Shown: positions 1-8,705 of the stretch, one piece after another
Numbering within the stretch: the stretch's first letter is position 1
Layout: each line of letters opens with the position of its first letter
From: QHXM01 sp032160165
GTDB taxonomy: Bacteria; Acidobacteriota; Blastocatellia; Pyrinomonadales; Pyrinomonadaceae
DNA: 59,740 nucleotides
Direction of reading: 5' to 3'
Assembly: GCA_032160165.1 (NCBI GenBank)
Contig: JAVHWA010000008.1
Coordinates: forward strand, 1 to 59,740
The notes under the pieces: generated by a model
The model's database searches: none
The model's input: only the letters and a program-made list of their open reading frames with translations
What the model was told of the DNA's origin: nothing
Program-made: the position numbers and the translations under genes

Positions 1-449
1 TTACCGCAAGCGAAGAGCTCGATACAGCCGGCCCGCCGTACACCGATGCGCACATTACTGCCTATCCGGTTGAGTACATCGCCGGTATAGAGCTTTTCAA
101 TGAAGGCGAGTTTCACGCGGCCCACGATGCTTGGGAAGATCGATGGATGGGTGAGGTCGGTGCCGCCGAAAAGCTTTTCCTGCAGGCCATGATTCAGTCG
201 GCGGTCGCTTTTCATCATCTGGAGATTGGCAGACCGGGCGCGGCACGACGGATGTACCAGATGGCTAAGGAGAAATTTGCGCGCCTCGGCGTGAAGAGTT
301 TTATGTCGCTCGACCTTGAGGACTATCAAGCGCAGCTCGATCGCGCCCTGTCGTGGCTTCTGACGGCGCCGGATCCGCGCGAGCTAACGCAGCCGGAGAT
401 GCAACTGCCGTCGATCCGACTGTTGCCGGAGATAATGGAATACGATTGA
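1..449 (+). CDS. DUF309 domain protein (5' end outside window)
   Basis: The frame is open from base 3 to the TGA at 447-449, so the start codon lies upstream of the window. The visible 148 residues carry the DUF309 signature: a helix with the motif GIELFNEGEFHAAHDAWEDR, followed by an alanine-rich helix that continues AVAFHHLEIGRPGAARRM. DUF309 proteins are small, all-helical and of unknown biochemical function. The stop codon overlaps the start of the next gene (TGATG), which suggests translational coupling with the membrane protein downstream. The family call is solid. No function is proposed. Confidence 0.85.
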   Translation, partial: TASEELDTAGPPYTDAHITAYPVEYIAGIELFNEGEFHAAHDAWEDRWMGEVGAAEKLFLQAMIQSAVAFHHLEIGRPGAARRMYQMAKEKFARLGVKSFMSLDLEDYQAQLDRALSWLLTAPDPRELTQPEMQLPSIRLLPEIMEYD

Positions 450-1030
450 TGGGCGTCGAGGTTGAAGAGACCAGGACCCGCATTGCGGACCAGCGCAGGT
501 CAGAATCGATCGGCGTTGGGAGCGTGTGGGCGGCGGTCTTGCGTGATCTAAGGCTGATGCTCGTGGCATTATGGCTGGGCTCGGCAGTCTTCTTCAGTGC
601 TACGGTGGCGCCCAGCGCCTTTGGAGTGCTGCGCGCACGCAATGTTCCGTACGCGAATGAAGCCGCAGGCACAATCGTGACGCGTACGCTCGGTGTGGTG
701 AACACGGCAGGCTTCGTGATAGCTCTGTTCCTGCTGGCAAGCGCATTTGCGTTTCGTCGTCGCGCGAAGCCGCGATTGTTCGCACTGGAGATCATCTCCA
801 CGATAGTGCTGGCCATCGCGACCGCGGTCGGCCAGTGGATCATCGCCGCACGCATGCTGGGGTTGCGTGCCGCGATGGGAAGGCCGATAGACGACGTGCC
901 GGCTGATGACGCTCTGCACGCAAGCTTTAACACGCTGCACGGTTATTCAGTTGCGGCACTGGGTATTGCTATTATCGCGGCAGCCGTGCTGCTGTTAGTG
1001 ATTTCGAGAAGAGGGACGAATCGAGGTTAG
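449..1030 (+). CDS. DUF4149-like four-helix membrane protein
   Basis: A 193-residue protein. I chose the ATG at 449 because it overlaps the stop of the preceding gene (TGATG); the frame is open further upstream, but that part would lie inside the DUF309 gene. Four hydrophobic segments are visible at about residues 35-55, 80-102, 112-134 and 164-186. The first contains LWLGSAVFFSATVAPSAF, which matches the DUF4149/TMEM205-like pattern (LWLG, FF, APxxF). Members are integral membrane proteins of unknown role. The TAG stop at 1028-1030 lies inside the first unit of a heptad repeat array. Confidence 0.75.
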   Translation: MGVEVEETRTRIADQRRSESIGVGSVWAAVLRDLRLMLVALWLGSAVFFSATVAPSAFGVLRARNVPYANEAAGTIVTRTLGVVNTAGFVIALFLLASAFAFRRRAKPRLFALEIISTIVLAIATAVGQWIIAARMLGLRAAMGRPIDDVPADDALHASFNTLHGYSVAALGIAIIAAAVLLLVISRRGTNRG

Positions 1031-1193
1031 AGGCGAGAGGTCAGAGGTCAGAGGTCGGATGCTGGATGTTAGATGTTAGCGGAAGAGGGAGACCGTCGTT
1101 AACCAGCTGCTTTCTGTCCTCAAACCTCAAACCTCTAACATCTGACATCCGGCATCTGACAGTCAGCACCTGACCTATAACATCTGACATCCA
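1025..1193. repeat. Heptad tandem repeat, two inverted arms
   Basis: Bases 1025-1080 read as eight consecutive 7-mers (GGTTAGA, GGCGAGA, GGTCAGA twice, GGTCGGA, TGCTGGA, TGTTAGA, TGTTAGC). Bases about 1119-1193 read as 7-mers of the opposite polarity (CCTCAAA twice, CCTCTAA, CATCTGA, CATCCGG and relatives). The two arms are largely complementary around a spacer of about 38 bases. The array fills the gap between the DUF4149 and GrdB-like genes, and the first unit contains the upstream stop codon. Confidence 0.85.
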
Positions 1194-1206
1194 ATGGAGA
1201 GCCTTG

Positions 1207-2022
1207 ATGGCGACGATCGAACATATTGACGAGTGGCAAAAGCGCTATGAACACTGGGAGCAGGGCCGGACGCGAGGATCTCCGCGCAGCGAGGTCGGCA
1301 GCGATTACCCATATGTAAAAAACACTCGCGCGCCATTCGCACCCGCGCGACGAGCGCTGCCGATGATGAACCTTGCGCTGATCTCTTCCGCAGGGGCTTA
1401 CCTAAACGGTACGGATTCCTACGACATCAATATTGTGGGAGGCGACGTCAGCTTCAGAGAGATTCCCAGGGAGGTCGAAGCAGAGGACCTTCTCTATTGC
1501 GCTCGCGGTTGGGATACAGCGGCCGTCATGCAGGACCGCAATGCGCAGGTGCCCATCGATCGGCTGGCGGAATTCGAAGGCAACGGCATTATCGGGCGGC
1601 TGAATTCAGTGTGGTGGAGCTTTTGCGGATTCATACCGGACGCGGCGCGCCTTGCCGAGGAGATGGTGCCTAAATTGGTTGAGCGCGTGAAGCGTTACGA
1701 GGCGCAAGCCGCTCTGCTCATCCCAGCCTCAAAGCTATGCCATCAATCGATCGGATTGGTCGCTCGTGGTCTCGAGCTGGAAGGAATTCCCACAATGATG
1801 TTGGCGTGCGAGAGGTACGTGCCGGAACTTGTCAGGCCACCGCGCTGCGGATACTACAAAGGAGAATTCGGAAGCGTCGCAGGTCGGCCCCTTTGGGCTG
1901 AGCACCAACGCAGAGTTCTGGACGAGGCCCTCCGCCTGCTCGAGCCGTTGGATCAGCCAAGCATCGTAAAGCTTGCGGTTGAACTCGAGAGTCAGGTTGA
2001 GAAGGAACGTGGTGAGCGGTGA
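1207..2022 (+). CDS. GrdB/PrdB-like (glycine/proline reductase selenoprotein B family) protein
   Basis: A 271-residue protein. The ATG at 1207 is preferred to the in-frame TTG at 1204 because GGAGA at 1196-1200 is 6 bases from the ATG. It follows the family pattern along its length: KNTRAPFAP near residue 40, LALISSAGAYLNGTD at 56-70, GDVSFREIPREV at 79-90, DRNAQVPIDRL at 110-120, NGIIGRLN, then ALLIPASKLCHQSIGL at 169-184. In the anaerobic amino-acid reductases this region holds redox cysteine or selenocysteine residues; here one Cys (C178, in CHQS) remains and there is no in-frame UGA. No GrdA/GrdE or PrdA partner gene is visible. Family membership is likely. The reaction is unknown and need not be reductive amino-acid fermentation. 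Confidence 0.7.
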   Translation: MATIEHIDEWQKRYEHWEQGRTRGSPRSEVGSDYPYVKNTRAPFAPARRALPMMNLALISSAGAYLNGTDSYDINIVGGDVSFREIPREVEAEDLLYCARGWDTAAVMQDRNAQVPIDRLAEFEGNGIIGRLNSVWWSFCGFIPDAARLAEEMVPKLVERVKRYEAQAALLIPASKLCHQSIGLVARGLELEGIPTMMLACERYVPELVRPPRCGYYKGEFGSVAGRPLWAEHQRRVLDEALRLLEPLDQPSIVKLAVELESQVEKERGER

Positions 2023-2139
2023 CGGTCAACGTCCAACGTCCAAAGTCCAAAGCCCAAAGCCAAAGAAGTTCAAGGTTAAAGACGGGAGCGCGAGATCTGA
2101 TTTCGAAAGGGAAGGTTCCGAGAGGGACCTTGGACCTCA
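2023..2139. repeat. Heptad tandem repeat (GTCCAAA type) between convergent genes
   Basis: Bases 2025-2062 are GTCCAAA-type 7-mers directly after the TGA of the GrdB-like gene. Bases about 2119-2139 (GAGGGACCTTGGACCT) are the shorter inverted arm next to the stop of the converging histidine kinase gene. The position suits a bidirectional terminator, though that role is inferred. Confidence 0.7.
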
Positions 2140-5100
2140 CGTGCCGCTCGGCACTGGTTGTTGCGTTACCTGCGCCAGCATTTCCGAGACCTGATCAAAA
2201 TCGAACGGCTTACCGATGATTCCGTTGACCAGGTTTTCGTTCTCCGGCGCTATCAATGTCCCCGCGCCATGACCGGTTACCAGAATGATCTTCATCTCCT
2301 TGTCATAGCGGCGGCGAATCTCGCGCGCAACTTCCCACCCATCCATCCCAGGCATTGAAAGGTCTGTGAACACCACATCAAAGTGCCCCTCACTGAGTTC
2401 TTTGAGGGCGTCGCGACCTCCGGCTACGGCGATCACTTTGTGACCCAGCATGGCCAGCATTTCCGCAAGTGTGTCGCGCACGAAATCTTCATCGTCAACG
2501 ACCAGCGCAGTCATCGGCGGGCCGTCAATTCGCGCGGCGACCTCTAACTTACTGCCCGACGACTCTTCGGCGGCCGGCAGATCGACCTCGAATGTCGTGC
2601 CTCGTCCCGGTTCTGATTCTACGTTGAACTGGCCTTCGTGCCGCTCGACGATTCCGTAGCTGACAGCCAATCCGAGCCCCGTGCCGTGAGCGCCCTTGGT
2701 AGTGTAGAACGGTTCAAAGATACGCTCGCGGACTTCCTCCGTCATGCCCAGACCGGTGTCCGAGAATCGTAGAAGAAGCCGATCCTCAAGACGCGCGCAA
2801 CTGATAGTCAGCCCTCCTCCGAGCGGCATAGCATCTACTGCGTTGACTATGAGGTTGACGAAAACCTCGCGCAACTCAGAAGCACTGCCCAATGCGAACA
2901 ATGGAGTATCCGTCAGCAACTCGACATCGTATCTAAGGCCGCGCACTCGGGCCTCGTTCTCCCACCGGGTACGCGTAATTTCGATTGCGTCGTGCAAGAG
3001 AACGCCTACGTCGACCAACTCGAATTCCTTCGCGGGCGATTGGCGCGCGAAGGTCTGGATACGCCGCACCGTTGCTGCTGCATCTTCGGCCGCGGTTTGA
3101 ATAACGTCAAGATTACGAACAAGACGCACGTCGTCAACCTGTCGCCGCATCAGCTGCGCGCGTCCAAGAATGGCAGTCAACGCGTTATTAAAGTCGTGGG
3201 CCACGCCGGATGCGAGCTGCCCCAGGGCGCGCAACTTGTCGGCTTGCGCCGCGCGCTCGCGCTCCTGCTTTTGCTCTGTGATATCGCGAGCGATCCCGAG
3301 CACGCCGGTTGTGTTGCCGTCTACTACCAAAGGCGCAGTGTCGAAGAGCGCGTGGCGAAGAGTGCCGTCGTAAGCGAAGAAGCGTGCCTCGTAGCTTTGG
3401 GGTTTGCCCTCCAAAGTCTGTTGAAAATGTCCCAGCGCCAGCTCCCTGTCCGCCTCGAACGTGATGTCGAGGAAAGATTGTCCGATCAACTCCTCGGACT
3501 TGTATCCAGTGGCAGAGATCGTGGCGTTATTGCACCACTGAAAACGTCCTTCGGTATCGACCGCGTAAATGGATTCTCGCGCGCTCTCGAGAATATTCAT
3601 CAACAGCGACTGATGTTCACGGGCCTTCGCTTCGGCCTTGCGCAACTCGGATAGATCGCGCGCGGTGCAGACCGCACCGATGGTCTTGCTGCCTTTCTCG
3701 ATAATCGGCTCAGCAGTCACCAGCAGCGGGCGATTGAAACGTTCGGGGACGACCTCAATGGTGACGCTTCTGCCTTCATTGATCGTACTTTCGACGATGC
3801 AGGTATTTCCTTCGCTGGTGCGCAATATGTCGCAGCATCGACGACCGAGCATCAAGTGTGGCCAAGTGTCCTCCATCGCCGCACCGGCTCGGTTGACGCG
3901 AATTAACTGGCCAAAGTTATCGAAAATGAAGATGCCGTCCGACATCGCATTGAAAGTTGTTTCCCATTCCTTCTTCGCCCGTCCGGTCATCTCGAACAAC
4001 TCTGCCTGGGCAATGCCGGTCGCGAGTTGCGCGGCTACTGCTTCGACCAACGCCACATCGTCTTCAGTCCAGCGCCGAACGCGGTCGGTTTGATGAATGC
4101 AAAGCGCGCCACGGAATCTTCCGTTTACGATCAGCGGAGAGATGATCTGCGAGCGCACGCGCACCTGGACTGCGTGAGTCCGGACCTGGGCGTTGAAATC
4201 CGACGGACCCTCGTCGTAGTTCAGCGAATCGTCGATGATGATCGGACCAGGCGATCGGAGAATTCTCTGGGCGATGGGCTCGTCAAAGCTCATTTCGATG
4301 TGCTTTATGCTCGACGAATCTGACGATACGTATTCGTGTTCCGCACGCACGCGCGGGTGTTCCGGATCGTACATGTAAAGATGGACGCGCGAGGCTGCAA
4401 GCGCGCGTCCGAGTTCGCGCGTCGCGGTGCTGAGCACTTCGGGCAGACTAAGAGATGCTCGGATAGCCAGGCTCAATCGATTGATGAGCGACTCCCGCGC
4501 CGATGTAGCTTCGGCCTTCTGATAGAGTTCGGCCTGGCGAATGGCGAGTCCGGTTTGATCGGCGACGGCACGCGCCAGAGCGATGTCTTCGTCCCCCCAG
4601 TGTCGCAAGCTGCGCGTGGTCGAAAAGGCAAACGCGGCCGGCATGTCATCCCCCGCTCGAACTCCAACGTACATGATCGAACGGACACCCGCCGCGCGAA
4701 GGAAGCCATCATAGAAGTCACGGATCCGCTCATCATTCGCCGCATCCTCGAAGACGAGCGCGCCCTGCTGGTCAACTCCCGAGATCAGATCTGTCATCTT
4801 TGAAAGCGGAAAATCGCGTTCAACCGGGCGGACGCCCGGGGCGTGATATTCTGCCGCCATCCTCACACACCCGGCATTCTCGTCTTTCATGAAAATCGCG
4901 CAACGATCAACCGCAAGATAGGAACCGAGTTCTCTGACAGCCGCCTTGAAAACCTCTGTCACATCGAGCGATCGTCGCACCGCGGTTGATATGCGGTTGA
5001 TTACATCGGCGCGTTCCACTTGCCGCTCAAGGGCCTCTTCCGCGAGTTTGCGTTCCGTAATATCGCGGGCCACCCAGAGCACGGACTTACCCGGCATGGG

Positions 5101-7284
5101 AGATACAGTTCCTTCGAACCAGACCTGCTTGCCTTCGATGGTAAGGTTATATTCAACGTTGACTGGCTTGCCGGTCCGCAGCGCAAGCCCTATCTGATCG
5201 AGGAAGAGATCAGCCTGGGCGAGCGGAAAGACCTCATGCAAGGTCTTGCCGATCATCTCCCACGAAGGTTTGTAGAGCAGTCGTGGATTAGTGGGCGCTA
5301 CTTTCAGGTATCGTCCTTCGGCATCCAAAACAAGAATGACATCAGGCATGGCTGTGAAGAGCGCCCGCAACTCTGACTCCGAAGCCTGCAACTCCGCTTC
5401 CACGCGTCTTCGTTCGGTGACGTCGCGGCCGATTCCCTGCACTCCGACAGGCTGGCCGTTCTGATAGATCAATCTGGAGCTGAGTTCGAGTGATACCAGG
5501 CGTCCGTCCTTGGAATTGATATCGAGCTCATAAATAGTTGCGACCTCCTGGTCAGTCTTTCGGGTGATCATATTGCGGGCAATGTCCAACTGGGCGGGGA
5601 CGACCACCTGCGCGATATTCATTTGCAAGGCCTCTTCGCGGGTGTAGCCGGTTATCTTTTCGCCGGCCTTGTTCAGCGAAGTGAAATTACCCCGAAGGTC
5701 GTGTGTATAGATGATGTCGTTGGCGTTCTCGAAAAGTTCACGATACCGCTCTTCGCTCTGACGCTGGGCCTGCTCAGCCTGCTTACGTTCGGTTATGTCC
5801 TCGAGTGCTCCCTCGTAAAAGAGGACAGCGCCTTGATCGTCGCGGATTGCGTTCGCGTTCTCGCGCAGGTAGACCCGGGATCCGTCACGCTTTTTCCAAC
5901 CCGTCTCGAGACCTTTGATAAAGCCGTCGCGCTCGAGTCGCTCCCTGATGACGCTTCGCGGGTAGTCAACATATTCCTGCTCGTCTTCGAGATTGCATTC
6001 GGCCAGTTCTTCGAAGGATGAGTATCCGAGAAGCCGGATAAGCACGCTGTTCGCCATCAAGATCCGGCCATCCGGTGTCGTGCGATAGATCCCTATGGGA
6101 ATATTCTCGAACAGCTCGCTAAATCGCTCTTCGCTCTGTCTTTGGGCGTGCTCCGCGCGTTTGCGTTCCGAGATGTCGCGGACGATAAGCTGGATGGCAG
6201 ACTTTCCAGCGTACGAGATGCCAATGCCGGTCACTTCCACGTCGATAGTCCGACCATCCAACCGGACCCATTTCTGTTCGATCAGCTCTGTCTTCTCGCC
6301 CTCTTCCCTGACTCGTTGAATTCGCGCCTCTACTATCTCTACATAATCGGGATGAATGAAGTCGAGCACCGGCTTGCCAATGATCTCGTCTGGTCGGCTT
6401 GCGCCAAGCAGAGCTGTCCCGGCTGCATTGACGAAAACGAACCGTCCTTCGCAATGAACGAGAATCGTCTCCGGGGAAAGCTCCACCAGGCGACGATAGC
6501 GCTCTTCGCTCTCACGCAGCGCCTCTTCGACCGCCTTGCGCGCCGTGATATCACGCACCATACCGCGCACAGTTGTTGGATTGTTTTCGGCGTCGCGATC
6601 GAGCGTGGCCACCGCTTCAAGATACTGCGTCACGCCCTCGGCGTCTTTTACCTGATGGACTGAACGAAAGATCTCGCCAGTCTCACTAATGGAATTCCGT
6701 TTTAGGTCCTCGGTCGCGACCTCTTCGCCCAGCAATTCGCCAAGCGGCGTGCCGACGAGTTCCGCGGCCGATCGGCCGAAAAAGCGCGCGCCGGCTTCGT
6801 TGATGCTGGTGAGACGTCCCCCGATATCGCGGGTGTAGATGATGTCCGCTGCCTCTTCGACCAATTCGCGATAGCGGCGCTCGATTCGATGTCTCTCGGT
6901 AAGCCGGGCGACCTTGACCAGCAACTCCTGGCGGCGGAAGGGCATTTCCAAATAATCGTCCGCTCCGGCGGTCAGAGCATCCATGCTGCTGCGCTTGCCG
7001 GTCCGTAGCGCACTGGCGAGAAGAACGGGAACGAACGCAGTCCGATGCTCTTGCTTGAGACGACGGCACAGCTCCAGGCCATCCATCTCCGGCATTACGA
7101 CGTCGCTAATGACGATATCAGGTTCCAGCGCGAGCGCTACATCCAGTGCCCGGCGACCGTTCTCCGCGGACACGACTTTGTATCCCTCCTGTTCGAGGAG
7201 CACGGTTAAGAGCTCCAGCACTTTCGCGTCGTCGTTGACGGCAAGCACAATCGGGCGCATCTGTTCGTTATTGACTTCGGTCAT
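2137..7284 (-). CDS. Hybrid sensor histidine kinase: REC, PAS x5, GAF x2, PAS x2, HisKA, HATPase, REC
   Basis: 1715 residues from the ATG at 7284. An in-frame start nine codons earlier (7311) gives 1724, and no clear ribosome site separates them; residue numbers here use the longer form. Order: receiver (about 20-140), PAS repeats starting near 147, 270, 395, 520 and 650, two GAF domains (about 775-935 and 940-1110), two more PAS (about 1115 and 1240), HisKA with GVAHDFNNALTAILGR (phospho-His H1372), HATPase with NLIVNAVDAM, DTGLGM and GTGLGL, then a C-terminal receiver with D1650 in FTDLSMPGMDG and GKPF. There is no membrane segment, so it is probably cytoplasmic. The N-terminal receiver keeps D70 (ISDVVMP) but has LEMPF where the conserved KPF lysine is expected. 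No dedicated response regulator lies next to it. Confidence 0.93.
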   Translation of the reverse strand: MTEVNNEQMRPIVLAVNDDAKVLELLTVLLEQEGYKVVSAENGRRALDVALALEPDIVISDVVMPEMDGLELCRRLKQEHRTAFVPVLLASALRTGKRSSMDALTAGADDYLEMPFRRQELLVKVARLTERHRIERRYRELVEEAADIIYTRDIGGRLTSINEAGARFFGRSAAELVGTPLGELLGEEVATEDLKRNSISETGEIFRSVHQVKDAEGVTQYLEAVATLDRDAENNPTTVRGMVRDITARKAVEEALRESEERYRRLVELSPETILVHCEGRFVFVNAAGTALLGASRPDEIIGKPVLDFIHPDYVEIVEARIQRVREEGEKTELIEQKWVRLDGRTIDVEVTGIGISYAGKSAIQLIVRDISERKRAEHAQRQSEERFSELFENIPIGIYRTTPDGRILMANSVLIRLLGYSSFEELAECNLEDEQEYVDYPRSVIRERLERDGFIKGLETGWKKRDGSRVYLRENANAIRDDQGAVLFYEGALEDITERKQAEQAQRQSEERYRELFENANDIIYTHDLRGNFTSLNKAGEKITGYTREEALQMNIAQVVVPAQLDIARNMITRKTDQEVATIYELDINSKDGRLVSLELSSRLIYQNGQPVGVQGIGRDVTERRRVEAELQASESELRALFTAMPDVILVLDAEGRYLKVAPTNPRLLYKPSWEMIGKTLHEVFPLAQADLFLDQIGLALRTGKPVNVEYNLTIEGKQVWFEGTVSPMPGKSVLWVARDITERKLAEEALERQVERADVINRISTAVRRSLDVTEVFKAAVRELGSYLAVDRCAIFMKDENAGCVRMAAEYHAPGVRPVERDFPLSKMTDLISGVDQQGALVFEDAANDERIRDFYDGFLRAAGVRSIMYVGVRAGDDMPAAFAFSTTRSLRHWGDEDIALARAVADQTGLAIRQAELYQKAEATSARESLINRLSLAIRASLSLPEVLSTATRELGRALAASRVHLYMYDPEHPRVRAEHEYVSSDSSSIKHIEMSFDEPIAQRILRSPGPIIIDDSLNYDEGPSDFNAQVRTHAVQVRVRSQIISPLIVNGRFRGALCIHQTDRVRRWTEDDVALVEAVAAQLATGIAQAELFEMTGRAKKEWETTFNAMSDGIFIFDNFGQLIRVNRAGAAMEDTWPHLMLGRRCCDILRTSEGNTCIVESTINEGRSVTIEVVPERFNRPLLVTAEPIIEKGSKTIGAVCTARDLSELRKAEAKAREHQSLLMNILESARESIYAVDTEGRFQWCNNATISATGYKSEELIGQSFLDITFEADRELALGHFQQTLEGKPQSYEARFFAYDGTLRHALFDTAPLVVDGNTTGVLGIARDITEQKQERERAAQADKLRALGQLASGVAHDFNNALTAILGRAQLMRRQVDDVRLVRNLDVIQTAAEDAAATVRRIQTFARQSPAKEFELVDVGVLLHDAIEITRTRWENEARVRGLRYDVELLTDTPLFALGSASELREVFVNLIVNAVDAMPLGGGLTISCARLEDRLLLRFSDTGLGMTEEVRERIFEPFYTTKGAHGTGLGLAVSYGIVERHEGQFNVESEPGRGTTFEVDLPAAEESSGSKLEVAARIDGPPMTALVVDDEDFVRDTLAEMLAMLGHKVIAVAGGRDALKELSEGHFDVVFTDLSMPGMDGWEVAREIRRRYDKEMKIILVTGHGAGTLIAPENENLVNGIIGKPFDFDQVSEMLAQVTQQPVPSGT

Positions 7285-7515
7285 TATGGTCAGGGGGCCA
7301 GCGAGACGCACACGTTTAGGGCCTCGGGACGCCAGAAGTCTGTGGGAGGAGCCTTCGTCAGGAAGTAAAAATCGACGTGGGATGCGGCGATTCTAATCGG
7401 GACTCAAATCGCATTGCCGGATGCGACCCTATAAGCGCTGGGCACGATCGACCTTGAGAGTATACCAAATCGAAAATGCGCTTGTCACTAGGGACAATTG
7501 GAGGGACGGGTGAGG

Positions 7516-8646
7516 TTATTTTCCGCTGGTAGTGCCCTTCGCAAAATATCCCTGGCGGTAGGTCATCTTGAGATTTTGTTTTCGAAGCTCAGGATCGCTG
7601 ATCTCGATCTGAACTCTTCGGAACGAGCCGTCCCGGTTCTTGTTGGTTGGCGAGTAAGCGACCAGATATTGTGATCGCAGCTCGAGTTGGATCTGGGCGA
7701 AAACTGCGCGAAGTTCGGACTCGTCTTCGGGAAAGAAGGCGCGTCCCCCGGTTCGTTCAGAAACCCTGCGAAGCGTCCCCTTATTGATTCCGCTTACGTA
7801 TTCGTCGCCGATGCCTATCGAATAGATGATAGCGTCGGACTTTATCGCTCGATCGAGAGCGTCGTCCATTTTCTTGCGGCTGGTAGTATCGTATCCATCG
7901 GTAAGAAGAATGATCGCGCGCCGCGTCTTGTCAGAGGTCTGAGAGAGAATCTCATCGGCCGTGACCCAGATCGCATCCCAAATGGACGTCCCGCCCTGGT
8001 TAGTTGGATTCTGGCCCGAGATCGGCGGCGTGCCGGTAGCGATATAGCCTGAGGGCGGGACGTACTCGACGCGATCCAGCGCCCTGCGGATGCGCGACGC
8101 GTTGCCGGTCAAGTTCAGTTCGAGCGTAGCCTCTCCGGTGAACGAGATCACGGCGGCTTCATCCTTCTCGGAGCGAATGACGGCGTCGACGAAGGAGGCT
8201 GCGGCAGATTTTTCGATCGGCAAAGTCCTCTCTTCAGAGAGGCTGGTGTCGATCAGAATCGCGAGCGAAAGCGGCAGATCGGTCTGGCGCGCAAAGGTGA
8301 AAATCTCCTGCGGCTGTCCGTCTTCGATAACGCGAATATCTTCCTGTTTGAGCGTGGTGATGAATCGCTTCTGTTTGTCGACGGCGCTGAAGAGGATGTT
8401 GGTTAAGTCTGTCTCGACGCGGACCACTTCGTCGTCCTGAAGTGTCACGCCTTCATCTTTCGAAGGCGACGGCTTGGGCGTTGGAGTAGTCTGTGGCGGC
8501 TGTTCTCCCGATCGGCGAGGACGGCTCTTGTCCTGGCCGGCCGGGCCCTGCTGTGCCCGCGCTGGGTTGATAAGGGCACCACTCAATAACGAAGACGCTA
8601 TCAGCGCTATGAACAGGACCGTCGCTAACTGCTTCCGAAAAGACAT
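7516..8646 (-). CDS. Secreted VWA-domain protein (acidobacterial TIGR03436 type)
   Basis: 376 residues. A signal peptide (about 1-31, ending INPARAQ) is followed by a Pro/Thr/Gln-rich linker with PQTTPTPKPSPS, a short beta-rich segment (about 76-120, with VIEDGQPQEIFTF), and a VWA domain with the MIDAS motif DTSLS at 133-137 and LTDGYDTTS further on. The C-terminal LRSQYLVAYSPTN motif is typical of the acidobacterial VWA family. Such proteins are exported and presumed to bind metal and protein ligands; no partner is known. It lies 59 bases downstream of a similar gene (8706-9854), so the two probably form an operon that arose by duplication. Confidence 0.9.
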   Translation of the reverse strand: MSFRKQLATVLFIALIASSLLSGALINPARAQQGPAGQDKSRPRRSGEQPPQTTPTPKPSPSKDEGVTLQDDEVVRVETDLTNILFSAVDKQKRFITTLKQEDIRVIEDGQPQEIFTFARQTDLPLSLAILIDTSLSEERTLPIEKSAAASFVDAVIRSEKDEAAVISFTGEATLELNLTGNASRIRRALDRVEYVPPSGYIATGTPPISGQNPTNQGGTSIWDAIWVTADEILSQTSDKTRRAIILLTDGYDTTSRKKMDDALDRAIKSDAIIYSIGIGDEYVSGINKGTLRRVSERTGGRAFFPEDESELRAVFAQIQLELRSQYLVAYSPTNKNRDGSFRRVQIEISDPELRKQNLKMTYRQGYFAKGTTSGK

Positions 8647-8705
8647 CTGCTCTCCCGGCCAATCGGTGACGAATGCGGGCGGTCGCCATCGTCACCATCG
8701 GCCAA

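Noticed and set aside
301..933. Long minus-strand frame (210 codons) opposite the DUF309 and DUF4149 genes
   Set aside because: It overlaps two well-supported genes and has no family-like sequence; high GC makes such shadow frames common.
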